A stretch of DNA of 64,000 bases from Cryptomeria japonica (GCF_030272615.1 NC_081409.1:648678468-648742467); one strand, 5' to 3'. Positions 20,032 to 32,600 are shown, counted from the first letter of the stretch. Notes: a model not told the origin generated them from the sequence alone. A program made the numbers and translations.

Positions 20032-21243
20032 TGTTAGACAGTTCAGATAATCGAAAGATAATGAGGGGTGAATTAGTTGTCACAAATTACAGGAGCATTG
20101 AGCAATTAAAACTTTAATACCAAAACCCAAAACAATAATACTAGAATAGCAGTTAATCTAATTAAGCATAAATGGTAATCATAGAATAAAAGCCATCCAC
20201 ACAACACCAAGATTTGTACGTGGGAAACCCGGTAAAGGGAAAAACCATGGTGGGAAGCCTACTCACAATCAGATAATACATTTGTAGTAAGTATGTGAAT
20301 TACAATGAAGGGGCCTGCACTTGCAGGAAGTCCAACAACCTAGAGCACACTGCTCATCACAAAAGGAGTCTCACTAACTACATATAAATTCAGACTACAA
20401 TCCGGAGAAGTGTTGAATTGCAAAAGATAGCATCTCCTATGCCAGAGTATAGTTTTGGTTATGCTCAATATCAAATGACTAAATCCTCTTACATAAACCC
20501 AATTCGATCTCCAATGATCAACCAACTCCTCTGCCTAAATGATATTACATTATTCGCACATTACATTCCTTGACCATGACCTCTTACATTAACCATGATG
20601 ATCTACAATGAGATCTTACATCTATTTATACAAACCATCGACCATAAACAATTAGGTTGGTCACCAGACAATAAATGGATTACATAATTACAAACCATGT
20701 CGACCTTAGACCAAACAAATAATATCAACACATAAGACATCTTGGAAATATATCAATAGTTCCTATCCACACATTACATTAAAGTCGGTCCATAACCTAG
20801 ATCAACCAGGACCAAGTATAGGTCCATACGCTTCAACAATGATCTCTAAACACCAAGTCTTGAACATGATCACCAACAACATCCTGAAACTTCATCAGAA
20901 GCTGTACCAACACCACTTATGCAATTCATCAAAGATCTCCACTAAAAGCTTTGTCGGTGAAACCCTCACCGAAACTAGAAACCAATCTTCTAAGCATGTA
21001 GGATAGCATCCAATCACCAGACCAAAACCAACTAACCAAATATGAGTATAAGTATCACCAACAAGCCAATTCCATCACCAGATTATACCGGAGCCTGTCG
21101 GATCATGTCAGATCCAAGTTAACCAAAAACCACTTAACCTACCGGGACCAGAAGGGTGTCGGTAAAGCATCCAAACAACTAGTGTTGAAATCAATGAAAA
21201 AACATCAATGCAACACATTATCAATTTCACCAAATGGCCAACA
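20032..21243 (-). repeat. element C 3' LTR
   Basis: 1,212 bp, from TGTTAGAC at 20032 to …GGCCAACA at 21243. It has a near-palindrome cctgcacttgcagg at 20314-20327, at the same relative place as in families A, B and D, and 'gaggggtgaatta' near its left end. Confidence 0.9.
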
Positions 21244-21262
21244 ATCTCCCCCTTTGGCATTG
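21244..21262 (-). promoter_or_regulatory. element C polypurine tract
   Basis: Minus-strand TGCCAAAGGGGGAGAT directly precedes TGTTGG of the 3' LTR. Further purine motifs with 'ctcaggggga' and 'caaagggggag' lie at about 21486-21500 and 21409-21425. Confidence 0.88.
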
Positions 21263-21578
21263 ATGGTAACACTAGATGTGAAAAAAATCAAAGTACCTAG
21301 AAATGCCAAACAAGTCTTCCCCTATGGAAGACAACCAACAATCATTGCATATAGCTCTGAATATCAATATCTCTCCCCATTTGACTTTTACTTATTCACA
21401 TCAATATCACTCCCCCTTTGACATCAATGCCACAAGTCTGACAGAAATATCTAATAAAAAACATAAGCCTTTGAATCTCAAAGCTGACTACTCCCCCTGA
21501 GCAGTAGCATCCCACATAAGTGTTAGAATGAATGGTATCTCAGATAGTGCATGCTAGACTGATGCCAAACCGCATCAA

Positions 21579-22418
21579 TCAAGTCTCTACCGGAGGGGTA
21601 GAAACTCCCAATTTGCCTCTTAGGTACTCAAATGATTCCTTGGATAAAGGTTTAGTGAAAATATCTACAATCTTCTCTTTCGTGTTCACATAAACCATTG
21701 TAAATTCATTTGCTTGCACCTTCTCCTTCAAAAAGTTATACTTGATAGATATGTGCTTTATTTTAGAATGAAATACTAGATTCTTTGATATATCAATAGA
21801 AACAGAGTTATCACAGTGAATAACTACCGGTGCATCACAATCCACCTTTATATCGTTCAATATTTGCTTCATCCATAAAACTTGTGTATAATTAGTAGCA
21901 ACAACAACATACTCAGCTTCAGCAATAGATAAAGAAGTACATGACTATTTCTTGCTAATCCATGAAACCAACTTCTTTCCAAGAAAGAAAGCTCCACCAA
22001 AAGTGCTTTTTCGGTCATCAACATCTCCAACACAATCAGCATCTGTATATGCACATAAAGTAAAGTTGTCATCCTTAGGGCACCATAAGCCATATTCTGA
22101 TGTACCTTGCAAGTATCTAAAAATCCTTTTCACCACCATCTCATGATTTTCTCTAGGATCACTCTTAAATCTTGAAACAATACAAACAATATTCATAATA
22201 TTAAGCCTAGTCTAAGTCAAATAGAGAAGACCTCCAATCATAGATTTGTATCTTGTATGATTTACCGATGTAGAAAAATCTTTTCTTGTCAATTTCTCAC
22301 TTGTAACCATAGGTGTACTTACCAGTTTAGAATCTCCCATACCAAATTTCTTCAACAATTCCTTATCATATTTAGTTTGACAGATAAAAATACCTTTGTC
22401 AGTTTGAGTAATCTGCAA
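21579..22418 (-). pseudogene. element C RNase H and RT C-terminus
   Basis: Minus-strand frames 22212-22418, 21945-22196 and 21579-21872 give the Copia RT tail ('KYDKELLKKFGMGDSKLVST', 'YKSMIGGLLYLT') and RNase H ('GLWCPKDDNFTLCAYTDADC', 'DRKSTFGGAFFLGKKLVSW', 'VNTKEKIVDIFTKPL'). RNase H removes the RNA template during cDNA synthesis. The pieces are in collinear order but separated by stops and frame changes, so the copy is dead. Confidence 0.88.
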
Positions 22419-22420
22419 AC

Positions 22421-22860
22421 CTAAAAAAAATTCATCTCACCAATCATAGACATCTCAAATTCTTTCTCCGTGTTCTTAGAAAATTCTATGCATAACTTAT
22501 CTTCACTTCCAAAAATAATGTCATCAACAAATACGTCAACAATCAGTATATCATCATCGATGATTTTATAATATAAATTACTGTCAGCACTGCCCTTAGT
22601 AAAACCAAGCTTCAAAAGATATATATCCAACCTTGCATACCAAGCTCTAGGTGCTTGTTTCAATCCATATAAAGATTTCCTTAACCTACAAACCATATCT
22701 ATATCATCTGATAGTAAAAACCCATCAGGTTGCTCAATATAAACTTCCTCATCACGATCCCCATTCAAAAAATGCACATTTAAGATCCATTTGATAAACC
22801 TTGTAGTTTTAATAAGCAACATAGGCAAGAAATAATCTTAAAGCTTAAATCCTAGCTACA
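22421..22860 (-). pseudogene. element C reverse transcriptase core
   Basis: Contains '[20 protein letters not shown]' and the catalytic box VFVDDIIFGSE, the FVDD form used by Copia RTs. The upstream 'MDVKSAFLNG'-type motif is degraded to 'WILNVHFLNGD'. It would copy element RNA into DNA. Stops upstream and downstream break the reading frame. Confidence 0.88.
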
Positions 22861-23435
22861 GGTGCAAAAGTCTTTCCATAATCAATTCCTTCCTTCTGAT
22901 AATATCCTTTACAAACCAATCTAGCCTTATTCCTTATAACTTGACCATCCTCATTCAATTTATTCCTAAAAAGTCATTTAGTTCCAATAACATTTTTATT
23001 TTTAGTTCAGGGAACCAAATTCCATGTGTTATTTTTCTCAATCTGATCTAATTCTTCTTTCATAGCTTTTAACCAATGTTCATATTTACATGCCTCAATT
23101 ACTGATACCGGTTCAACTTATGAAATTAAACATACCTCATTAGTTGTCAATCTTCTTCTTGTCATCACTCCATTTCTCTTATCCCCAATGATTTGATCTT
23201 CATAATGATTCAATCTCACATACCTAGGAGTCTTCTAACTCTCTATTCCTCTTCCCTATGCTTCAGTTACTGTAGAGTTCTCTAATGTTGTTGGAGTAAT
23301 TGGTTCAACTCTCTATTCAGGTAAAGGTGCTACCAGTTTAGATATAATCATTTTCACTACCGGTTCCTTCTCATAAACTCTGATTTGAGTTATGTTCAAC
23401 TCATCTACTTTGACATTAGCACTCTCCACAATTCT

Positions 23436-24215
23436 CTATAATCTCTTGTTATAAAATCTATATGCTTTGCTTTCATTAGAATAACCAAGAAATATGCCTT
23501 CATCACATCTACGATCAAATTTCCCAATAGTATCATCTCTCCTGATATAACATTTACTACCAAAAATTCTCAAATACTTGACTTTAGGTGTATTGCCAAA
23601 CCATAATTCATAAGGTGTCTTACCGGTTTCTCCTTTGATATTTACTCTATTGAATGTATAAACCGTTTTACTCACTATTTCTCTCAAGAAGATATGAGGT
23701 AGATTAGCTTCCATCATCATTGTTCTAGTAGCATCCAAGATAGTTCTATTTTTCCTTTCCACAATTCCATTCTACTGAGGTTTCCAGGGAACAAAAAATT
23801 GTCTTCTTATACCATGCTTGTCACAAAAGTTATTAAAATCACTGGATGTGAATTCTCCACCATGATCTGATCTCAAAAATTTAATCTTCAATCCCGTCTC
23901 AGTTTCCACTTTAGCCTTAAAGATTTTAAACTTTTCAAAGGCTTCAAATTTTTCTCTGAAAAAACTAACCCACATCATTCTAGAATAATCATCAATGATT
24001 AGCATGAAATATCTATCAACATGAAAACTTTTAACTCTAGTAGGGCCACACAAATAAGTATTAATAAGATCAAGAACATTATTTGATTTATCTTGTATAC
24101 TCCTAAAAGAGGTTCTGACCTGTTTACCCATTTGACATTCTTTACATACCGGATTATAAGGCTTCATAATCTTAGGTATATCCCTAACTGCCTTAACCTG
24201 ATCTTCATAATGCAA
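23436..24215 (-). pseudogene. element C integrase with altered catalytic residue
   Basis: The frames contain the pre-integrase knuckle part ('VCKECQMGKQVRTSF'), then 'DLINTYLCGPTRV', where the family has H-T-D-L-C-G-P, so the first catalytic Asp is Tyr here. 'LRSDHGGEFTSSDF' keeps the second Asp, and a stop precedes NGIVERKNRT, which carries the Glu. Conserved 'TPYELWFGNTPKVKYLRIFG' and 'EGIFLGYSNESKAYRFYN' follow (23436-23762). Integrase would insert the cDNA; this copy cannot. Confidence 0.88.
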
Positions 24216-24557
24216 TCAAAAATTCACATGACACAGCCTCTTATGCCATAACCAAATCTCATCAATTTGTGTAATCAAACATGTCTTCTCACCGAAGTTC
24301 AAATGAAATATGTTACCTTTTGTTTGTGTATCGGTTGCAATCTCCAAGCCTGATCTGTTAATGATTTTTCATTTACCTTCCTTGAACTGTAATTAAAATC
24401 CCTTATCTTCCAATTCTCCTACACTAAAAAGATTATTCTTCAAACCTTCAACATAATAAACATTGTCAGTATTGTTCTTACCATCCAATGATATAGTTCT
24501 TTTTCCCTTAATCATACATACCTTGTCATCTCCAAATCTAACTACTCCACCATCAAA

Positions 24558-24731
24558 TTATTGTAAAGACAGAAACTTCCCTTTATCTCCAATAATATGA
24601 TGTGAACAACCACTGTCAATTACCCATTCATCCTTGTCCAGGTTTGTTGGATGAGGACTACCAGATTCTGGATTATAGGGTGTGACACCATTCTTGTTGG
24701 CTTGATGATGATTGTAATGAATAACTTCATA
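24558..24731 (-). pseudogene. element C protease N-terminus
   Basis: The frame contains DEWVIDSGCSHHIIGDKGKF, the D-S-G active-site region of Copia proteases. It stops abruptly upstream at the LTR E junction at 24732, so gag is absent. Confidence 0.8.
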
Positions 24732-25826
24732 TGTTGTCATTGATGAAACACATACACACACATATGTTCATATTGTCTACCGGTGTGACTTTAAAGTTGT
24801 TTATATTACAACCGGTATACTAGAAGTTTTTATCTAACTGGTACATGGTGACAACCGGTATATACATGGAGACAACCAATGTGTATTTATATATGGATAT
24901 ACATAACTTGACATCAACCTAAAGATCCAGCGGAGATTATCAAAGCAGAATCAAAGGACAAACGGTTTATATGTTTAATTAACTCCAACTGGTATTGTAT
25001 TTCCAACTAGTATTCATTGATTATGTGACGAGTTATCACTCGTCGTGATGAGTTATCTTAACCGACAAATTTTTGTGGTATTTTTGTGATGAGTTATGAT
25101 TGTTTGACTAGATACACTACACTTAGGAAATTGTGATATGATTTCTAGAGGCCGACATGAAATTTAAATGTCTATATATTGACATCACAATGAATTATTT
25201 TGTATGAGCGAAGGAGATATGATATGGGATGATTTGAAGTGAAGGCAAAAGTGTTAAGTTGCAGAGTATGTTGGTAATGAAGTTTTGAGTGCGCAGAAGA
25301 GGATCTATTCAAGCAAGTCATGCTACTACTAGATCACACCACCTGTTGTTTTCTAATCACTACAACAGTAAAATCCCCTAATCGGGTAATCTCTAACAAG
25401 CTTCATTGTACAAATCCTCTAACCAGGTGATCCATTAGTTTGGATTCATAAATCCTCTACCGAGGTTACTCCTAAAAGGGTACTACCTTTAACAGGGTAT
25501 ATCTTTTAACTAAGCTTTGGGATCTTTAACAAGATTCGCTCCTAGCAGAGCAACTTTTGTAGACCTTAACCGGTCAGTTATCTATTACTGCATATAGTTA
25601 ACTTGTGAGTCCCATCTCACCGTGGTTTCTCCCATTTGTGTTTTCCATGTACAAAAACTTGTGTTATGGTGGATGTTTTACTTATTGTAGATGATTTTAT
25701 ATCATTTGGGATTACATGCATAGTGTTAAAGAAACTTGTTAAGTATATCTACCGATCAGTGTTTAAAGTAGTATTGTTTTTGGTGTCACTAATTCACCCC
25801 CCTCTTAGTGCTTTGCAGGTCCATCA
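24732..25826 (+). repeat. solo LTR E at a deletion junction
   Basis: Reads TGTTGTCATTGATG at 24732 and ends …GCAGGTCCATCA at 25826, plus orientation, 1,095 bp. The 3' end has the shared 'attcacccccctcttagtg' block. Flanks TCATA and ATTCT do not match, and the element C sequence on its two sides is not contiguous (protease on the left, middle of the LTR on the right). An insertion followed by a deletion, or recombination through LTR E, would explain this. Confidence 0.65.
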
Positions 25827-27592
25827 ATTCTATGTATTATTCGCACATTACATTCCTTGACCATGACCTCTTACCTTAACCATGATGATCTACAATGAGA
25901 TCTTACATCTATTTATACAAACCCTCGACCATAAACAATCAGGTCAGCCATGTTGGTATTATGGATGTATTGCATTGGTTTTGTCATTGATGTCAACACT
26001 TATCAACACTTATCCTTCTGGAGATCTTTGATTATGTTCACTGGCAAGTTTAGTGACTTATGTACAGTAACTGGTATTTGGTTCACCGACAGGTTATATT
26101 GTTCACCAGCACTGAGGATGACTTGTTATCATATGGAGATCACTTGGTTATGTCAAAGACATGGTTTGGACACTTGGTTTTGGTATTTTAGTTATTGGTC
26201 TAATCGGGTTGACATATTTGCTATAACCGGCAAATTGGTCTAGGTTATGGACCATCATGCATTATCTATTCCAGATCAGCATGACACATTATGGAGATGA
26301 TTTAATCAATTGGTATTGTTGTAATTGCATTAAGCCAACATGATGCATCACATCTTGACTTATTTGTAATTGATTTAATTGTAATATTCTTTGTGAGCCG
26401 AGCTACACATTTGGTCTTAGGTCTTGGTATATATGTAAGATCTCATTTGTGAGATGATGTAAGTGAAGTAATGGGAAGAAGGTATATGGTTATGGTATTG
26501 TAACATGGTATGTGCGAATATAGAAGATCATATGAGTAGATCATAGAGAAGGTGATTATCAAAGCTTAACCCGTACTGAATCCAACATTGGAGATGCTAC
26601 TTTGAGTAGTACATTATCATTGGATTTAATCATCCAATTGTAGCTAGTTTGACTCCTATTTTGTGATTGAGCAGTGAGCTTTAGGTGGTTGGCCTTTCTA
26701 CATGTACAGTCCCCATTTGTACACACATTCTATCTGTAGTAGTATCATCTGACTGTGGGTAAGGTTTCCCACCATGGTTTTTCCCCTTACAGGGTTTCTA
26801 CGTACAAATCTCTATGTTATGTATTGTGGATGTTGTTTCTCTTTCTGTTTCATGAATTAAGTTTCACCGGTATTAATATTAACTGTTAATCTGTTAACCA
26901 ACATTATCTTTGGTTTACTGGTATTATGTATCAAGTTTGATTACGTTATATTTGGGTTGAAATTAATAGACAACTGATTCACCCCCCTACCCTCTTAGTT
27001 GCCTTAGGGTCCTAACAGGCCACCAGACAATAAACATATTACATAATTACAAACCATGTCTGCCTTAGACCAAAAAAATAATATCAACACATAAGACATC
27101 CCAGAAATACATTAATAGGTCCTATCCACATGTTACATTAAAGCCTGACCATAACCTAGATCAACTAGGATGAAGTATAGGTCCATACACTTCAGCAATG
27201 ATCTCCAAATGCCAAGTCTCGAACATGATCACCAACAACATCCTGAAACTCCATTAGAAGCTACACCAACACCACTTATGCAATTCATCAAATATCTCCA
27301 CTAAAAGCTCTATCAGTGAAACCCTTGTCAGAACCAGAAACCAATCTTCTAAGCAAGAAGGTTAGCATCCAATCACCAGACCAAAACCAACTGACCAAAT
27401 ATGAGTATAAATATCATCAACAAGCCATTTCCATCACTAGATTATATCGGATCATGTCGGATCCAAGTTAACCAGAAACCTCTTAACTTACTGGGACCAG
27501 GAGGATGTCGGTAAAGCATCCAAACAACTAGTGTTGACATCAATGACAAAACATCAGTGCAACATATAATCAGATCCACCAAATGGCCAACA
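25827..27592 (-). repeat. element C 5' LTR remnant, split by solo LTR B2
   Basis: From about 25831 the sequence matches 20547 onward of the 3' LTR. It continues after B2 at 27018 and ends …GGCCAACA at 27592. The first 0.5 kb of the LTR (including the palindrome region) is missing. Confidence 0.82.
25951..27017 (+). repeat. solo LTR B2
   Basis: TGTTGGTATTATGG at 25951 to …GGTCCTAACA at 27017, 1,067 bp. Flanks AGCCA (25946-25950) and GGCCA (27018-27022) differ at one base, consistent with an aged target duplication. It lies inside the 5' LTR of element C. Confidence 0.88.
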
Positions 27593-27721
27593 TAATATTC
27601 CATCTAGACCTATAGTTTGGTGTGGGTATAGGTACAATAGCCTTGATTAATTATTCTTAACTAAAATTAATTTGATGGTGCCAATAATAAATACATCATT
27701 ACCTTTTTGTTGAGTGATATT
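27593..27721. repeat. resumed tandem-repeat DNA between elements C and F
   Basis: Starts with the second TAATA. The sequence joins the repeat unit broken at 20031, e.g. 'ccatctagacctatagt' after the 'ccctaataat' block. It ends with ATATT, the TSD of element F. Confidence 0.45.
27717..27721. repeat. target-site duplication ATATT (left) of element F
   Basis: ATATT recurs at 36324-36328, directly outside the far LTR of F. Confidence 0.88.
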
Positions 27722-29339
27722 TGTTGAACACAATGTACCATTGAGAGGGGGGTGAATAAGTGGTTCCTAAATTCTTTTCTTTTTTAAACAACCTTTGAAA
27801 ACCTATTATTATCCTAAGCACTAAATATTCAAACCGGTAAGACAAATGTGGATACCAAAAAAGACAAACACAAAATGCAATCCACAACACTTGATGTACG
27901 AGGAAAACCCAATATGGGAAAAACCTTGGTGAGAAATATTGTTGGAGACTACTGCTTCAATCTAGCCTCACAAGTGAAACAATTAATTACAAAGATTTAG
28001 GGCACAAAACCAAGGAGAACCAACCCTTGTTGATTTAGGCCACCAACCCAAGGAGCACCAACCCCGACACCAAGCTCCAACTTGGTGATATAATTGAAAT
28101 ACAATTTTGATATAGTTATAGCTTCTGGTTGCAAATAAGTTCTGCAACACTTGATCAAATAGATTTATGTCAGTTAATAGCCTTATCTTCTTCTCTATCA
28201 GCCTCACACCACACTTAGTCACACTTGGATGCCTTCTTAACTGATCACACCTCACTTGTTGGCTCAACTGTCAGACCTGCAACAATTTACTGGTACTCTG
28301 TCTCTGCCAGTTAAACCCTCTCACCGGTTTGCCTGCTAACTCACTCTGTAAATTTCTTAGAATAATTTGTTGGATCAATCTCTCTTCACTCTACTTCTTC
28401 ACATCAAGCATCAATCATTTCTATCTCGAGCTCACATATTTATAATCTTGGATTCCTACCAAAACCCGCATTCAAACAATGTCGTGTTAGGTTTTGCCTT
28501 CTCCAACTTGATCCAAATCTGATTTGATTCAATCTTCTTTTCCAGGGATATGATCTTCATAATATCAATCAACACCAGCAAAGCTTCACATTCCAATGTG
28601 CATTTTCTAAATTTGGAGGTTTGCACCATGATTTTCTGCTTTTGTCTATCATATGCCATTAATGGCTTTGCTGTTTCATTCAACAACTATGTACGAAGAT
28701 CAAATCTTCTTGCAGGATCAATTCAGTTGTTTTCTAGCTTGCCTTCCTTGAGACACAATCATCTGGCATCCTCCGTGACATGCGGGTTCTTCATTAAAGT
28801 TAACCTGCTTGCTGACTTGTTACATCGATGTACACTCCACCGACCTATGCAATATCACCACCTGGCATCTAGTTGTCATGTTTGTCGATATTGACCTTTG
28901 CTTGGATTTTTATGTCAGTTTGACATTCTTTGTTGACCAAGGTTGACTACAGGCTCAGTTTGCCTTACCGATATGACCAAAAAACATCCTCTGTACCAAC
29001 AACACATCCTCTTAATAATTCATCTTTCCTTCTAGTATGTCTTCATGCCATCCTCTTTGTTCTACTCAGCGGGTGGTGTTGTGATTCTTGTAACATCTCG
29101 CCTCTTCATCACAAACAAATAGCCAACCTTCATCTTGGTTTGTGCCTTATCGGTAAGCCTTCTTTATTGACAGATGACACAATTCATGTGTACCGGTAGC
29201 CTTCCTTTTGTCTACTCACTCACATGAGCATTGCCATCATATGTCTTGCTCTTCTTATACTAGTCACCACTTCTTACTTACCGATGACCTTTCCAAACCA
29301 ATTGACATCAATGACAACTTACTACCAATAATGCCAACA
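27722..29339 (-). repeat. element F 3' LTR
   Basis: 1,618 bp, TGTTGAACACAATG at 27722 to …TGCCAACA at 29339. About 100 bp longer than its partner, which lacks some sequence near its left end, including the 'gagaggggggtgaataag' block. Confidence 0.9.
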
Positions 29340-29357
29340 ATCTCCCCCTTTGGCATT
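29340..29357 (-). promoter_or_regulatory. element F polypurine tract
   Basis: Minus-strand ATGCCAAAGGGGGAGAT lies next to the TGTTGG LTR start, as in A1, A2, C and D. Confidence 0.88.
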
Positions 29358-29562
29358 GATGTCAACTTATTGCAAGAAAATTTATACTGGCAAGTTTCTC
29401 CCCATTTGACACAATGACAAAGGGTATTGTACACTCCCCCTTTGATCTATACCTAGATCCCCCTTAGGCTGCTACTAGTGATTGTAGCTGGTACTGAGAT
29501 GTGGTTCAAGAGTTATAGATGTTGCTGTGAACTCCCCCTAAACTATATAAGTCCTTCCTTTC

Positions 29563-30436
29563 TCAAGTGCATAAGGCAGAGGACACAACTCCCAACTTGT
29601 GTCTTAAGTGCTCAAAAGTGCTTACCAGCAATGGTTTTGTGAAAATGTCTGCTACTTGTTCTCCGGTAGGGACATAGTCCATCTTTACTTCCTGTCCTTC
29701 AACCTTCTCTTTAAGAAAATGATACTTGATGACTATATGCTTTATCCTAGAATGCATCACCGGATTCTTTGATATGTTGATGGCACTCGAATTATCACAC
29801 CAAATGAGAATAGGATCAGTTTTGTCCACCTATATGTCTTTGAGGGTTTTCTTCATCCAAAGTACCTGAGAGAAACATGTAGCAACAACAATGTATTATA
29901 CTTCAAGAGTTGATTCTTACTATGCCATGAGACCAACTGGTCACCTAGGAAGAATGCACCACCACTTGTGCTCTTCCAGTCATCAATGCAACCTACCCAA
30001 TCGGCATCAATGTATGCTTCCAAGATGAATTCCCCTTGTCTAGGGTACCACAAGCCATAATCAAGTGTTCCTTGGAGGTCTCTAAAAATTCTTCTTACAA
30101 CATTCAAATGTGACTACTTAGGTGCAACTTGAAATTTGGCCACCATGCACGCTGCTTGTACTATATCTGGTCTAGAAAAAATTAGATACAATAGGCTGCC
30201 TTTATGGATCTATACAATGTTTGATCCACCATCGGTGATTCATCATTCTTGCTTAATTTGCTTCTAGTCACCATGAGGGTACTTACTGGTTTGTAATCCT
30301 TCATTTGAAATTTCTTCAACATATCATTTGGATACTTGGTTTGTGAGATAAAGATTCCCTTATCTTGCTGTAATATCTGCAAACCAAGGAAGTATGTCAA
30401 TTCACCAAGCATTGACATCTCAAATTTTGAACGCAT
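29563..30436 (-). pseudogene. element F RNase H and RT C-terminus
   Basis: Frames 30182-30436 ('FEMSMLGELTYFLGLQI', 'QTKYPNDMLKKFQM'), 29853-30107 ('LDYGLWYPRQGEF', 'DWKSTSGGAFFLGDQLVSW') and 29563-29829 ('IKYHFLKEKVEGQEVKMDYV', 'TGEQVADIFTKPL') give a Copia RNase H in order, broken by stops between them. The 3' end lies about 220 bp from the PPT. Confidence 0.88.
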
Positions 30437-31200
30437 CTAATCATCAAATTCTTTGCAAAGGGTGTCCTTATTGCCTCCAAAAGTAATGTCATCTACAAAC
30501 ACAACCATAATGATCATGTGGTTTCCATCTTTCTTTTTGTATAAATTGTTGTGAGCACTCCCCTTTTTGAATCCTTGCTCCTTCAGGTACTGATCTAATC
30601 TTGAATACCATGCTCTAGGAGCTTGCTTTAAACCATACAAGCTCTTCTTCAACCGATACACAAAGGTTTCATCATTATATAGAAGAAACCCTTCTAGTTG
30701 TTCCATGTACACTTCTTCCAAATTTCCATTTAGGAAGGAAGATTTTACATCCATCTGATATACTTTATAACCCTTGTAGGCAGAAAAGGCTAGAAAAATT
30801 CTAATTGCTTCTAATCTAGCTATGGGTGCAAATGTTTCTTCAAAGTCAATGCCTTCTACTTGAGAGTATTCTATGCACACAAGTCTAGCTTTATGCCTAA
30901 CAATTTTACCTTCTTCATTCATCTTATTCCGATAGACCCATTTAGTGCCAATGATGTTCTTGTCTTCTGGTCTAGGGACTAATTCCCAAGTCTTGTTCTT
31001 CTCTATCTCCTATAGTTCTTCTTCCATGGCATCCATCCATTCATGTCTTTTGTTTACCTCATTGAATGTTTTAGGTTCTACTTTAGTTATGAGGCAGAAA
31101 TTGACTTGTTCATCATTTCGGTCAAGTCTTCTTCTAGTCTGCACACCATCATTCTTATTTTTTAGAATTTGCTCTTCCAAGTGATTCAACTGCACATACC
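30437..31200 (-). pseudogene. element F reverse transcriptase
   Basis: The 161-codon frame at 30437-30922 contains '[20 protein letters not shown]', '[20 protein letters not shown]', '[19 protein letters not shown]' and the catalytic [11 protein letters not shown]. Upstream (31010-31195) is the integrase-RT linker ending near 'EWMDAMEEEL', the usual start of Copia RT. Only a few stops disrupt it, so decay is moderate. The role is copying element RNA into DNA. Confidence 0.9.
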
Positions 31201-31288
31201 GGTTGGGATCCTTTTTGGATGTTTCTTCTAGTTCATTGTCTGACTAAGCTTCCTCACCTTCATCATCAGAATCATCATATCGGTTCAC

Positions 31289-32172
31289 CTATGATTGACT
31301 TCCTTTGTGCATATCCTCATCAACTCTTACATGCATACTCCTAATGACTCTTCTTAGTCTTTTGTTGTAGCATTTGTAGGCCTTGCTGTTAGATGAGTAA
31401 CCAAGGAAGATTCCATCATCACTCCTGGAATCAAAACTACCTAGACTATCCATATCTCTCTTGATAAAAAACTTACATCCAAATACCTTGAAGTATTTGA
31501 CTGAAGGTTTCCGGTCATACCACAACTCATAAGGTGTCATTTTGTAGTTTGTTTTTAATTGAACTCGGTTCAAAGTATTTGCAGTAGTATGAACAACTTC
31601 CTTCCAATATGTGTCTGGTAGAATGGCCTCATTTAAAATGGTTTTGGCCATCTCCTTGACTATCTTGTTCTTCCTTCTACCACACCATTTTGTTATGGTG
31701 TCCTAGAGATTGAGTATTGCTTTCTAATTCCATGTTTTTCACAATAATCTTCAAATTCATTTAATGTGAACTCTCCACCTTGGTCTGATCTTAGACATTT
31801 TATCTTGCACCCACTTTCCTTCTCCACCATCTTCCTAAATATCTTGAATTTGTCAAATGCTTGTGATTTATCTTGCAGAAAAGTGACCCATGTCATTCTT
31901 GAATAATCATCAATAAAGAGCATAAAATATCTTTCACCAACAAGACCTCTTGTCCTAGTTGAACCACACAGATCTGTATGTACAATTTCAAGTGGTCTTG
32001 AGGTGTTGTGCTCTTTTGTCCTAAAGCTCACTTTAGTCTGCTTCCCTTTTAGACATTCATTACAAAATGTGGTTACTGGTTTGATGATGGCTGGAATATT
32101 TCTTACACACCCCTTTTTTCTTACTGCAACTAAGCTATCAAAGTTTATGTGGCCTAATCTTTGGTGCCACAA
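31289..32172 (-). pseudogene. element F integrase
   Basis: Begins with the pre-integrase motif 'MWHQRLGHINFDSL' and 'FCNECLKGKQTKVSF', followed by 'EIVHTDLCGSTRTRG' (first Asp present) and 'CLRSDQGGEFTLNEF' (second Asp present). The Glu motif NGVVE is followed by a frameshift near 31665, and the frame resumes as 'MAKTILNEAILPDTYWKEVV', 'TPYELWYDRKPSVKYFKVFG'. All three catalytic residues are therefore visible, but the frame is broken. Confidence 0.9.
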
Positions 32173-32479
32173 CCAACTTTCAACAACCTATCCCATCATG
32201 CATTGGGACTCATAACATTCCTTCAGATTGTAAAAATTGCCATCTGTTCTCTTTCCTTTTGCCACAACTTGACCAGTACTCTCTTTCTTTATCTAGCATC
32301 CGGTAGAGTCAAAGGTGAATTTATAACCTTTTTCACACATTTGACTAGCACTCAACAGATTGTTCTTTAGGCCTCCCATATAATATACATCACATGCCTT
32401 CAATTTTCCACCAACATTTAGAGTACCTTTTCCCTTTATTTTGATGGATGAGTTGTCTCTTAATCTTACTGAACCACCA

Positions 32480-32600
32480 TTCTAGTCTTCAAGCTTGATA
32501 AATTTATTTTTATCACTGGTCGTGTGGTTGGAACAACCACTATCTACAACCCATAGATTTTTCCTTTCAGCATGTAAAGTAGTCTGCACTATCAGACTTG
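32480..32600 (-). pseudogene. element F protease active-site region
   Basis: Minus-strand translation gives NLWVVDSGCSNHTTSDKNKF, the D-S-G site of Copia proteases. The following frame has 'IKGKGTL' and 'VYYMGGLKNNLLSASQM', typical of the region before the integrase. Isolated stops break it. Confidence 0.85.

Larger units (their letters stand above)
20032..27592 (-). mobile_element. Copia element C, with later solo LTRs E and B2
   Basis: A minus-strand Ty1/Copia element with TSD TAATA. The 3' LTR is 20032-21243, followed by PPT, RNase H, RT, integrase and protease remnants up to about 24730. Gag, the primer site and part of the 5' LTR are missing. In their place is LTR E (24732-25826), after which the 5' LTR resumes at a point equivalent to about 20547. 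The remaining 5' LTR is split by solo LTR B2. Matching TSDs tie the two ends together despite the internal loss. Confidence 0.87.
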
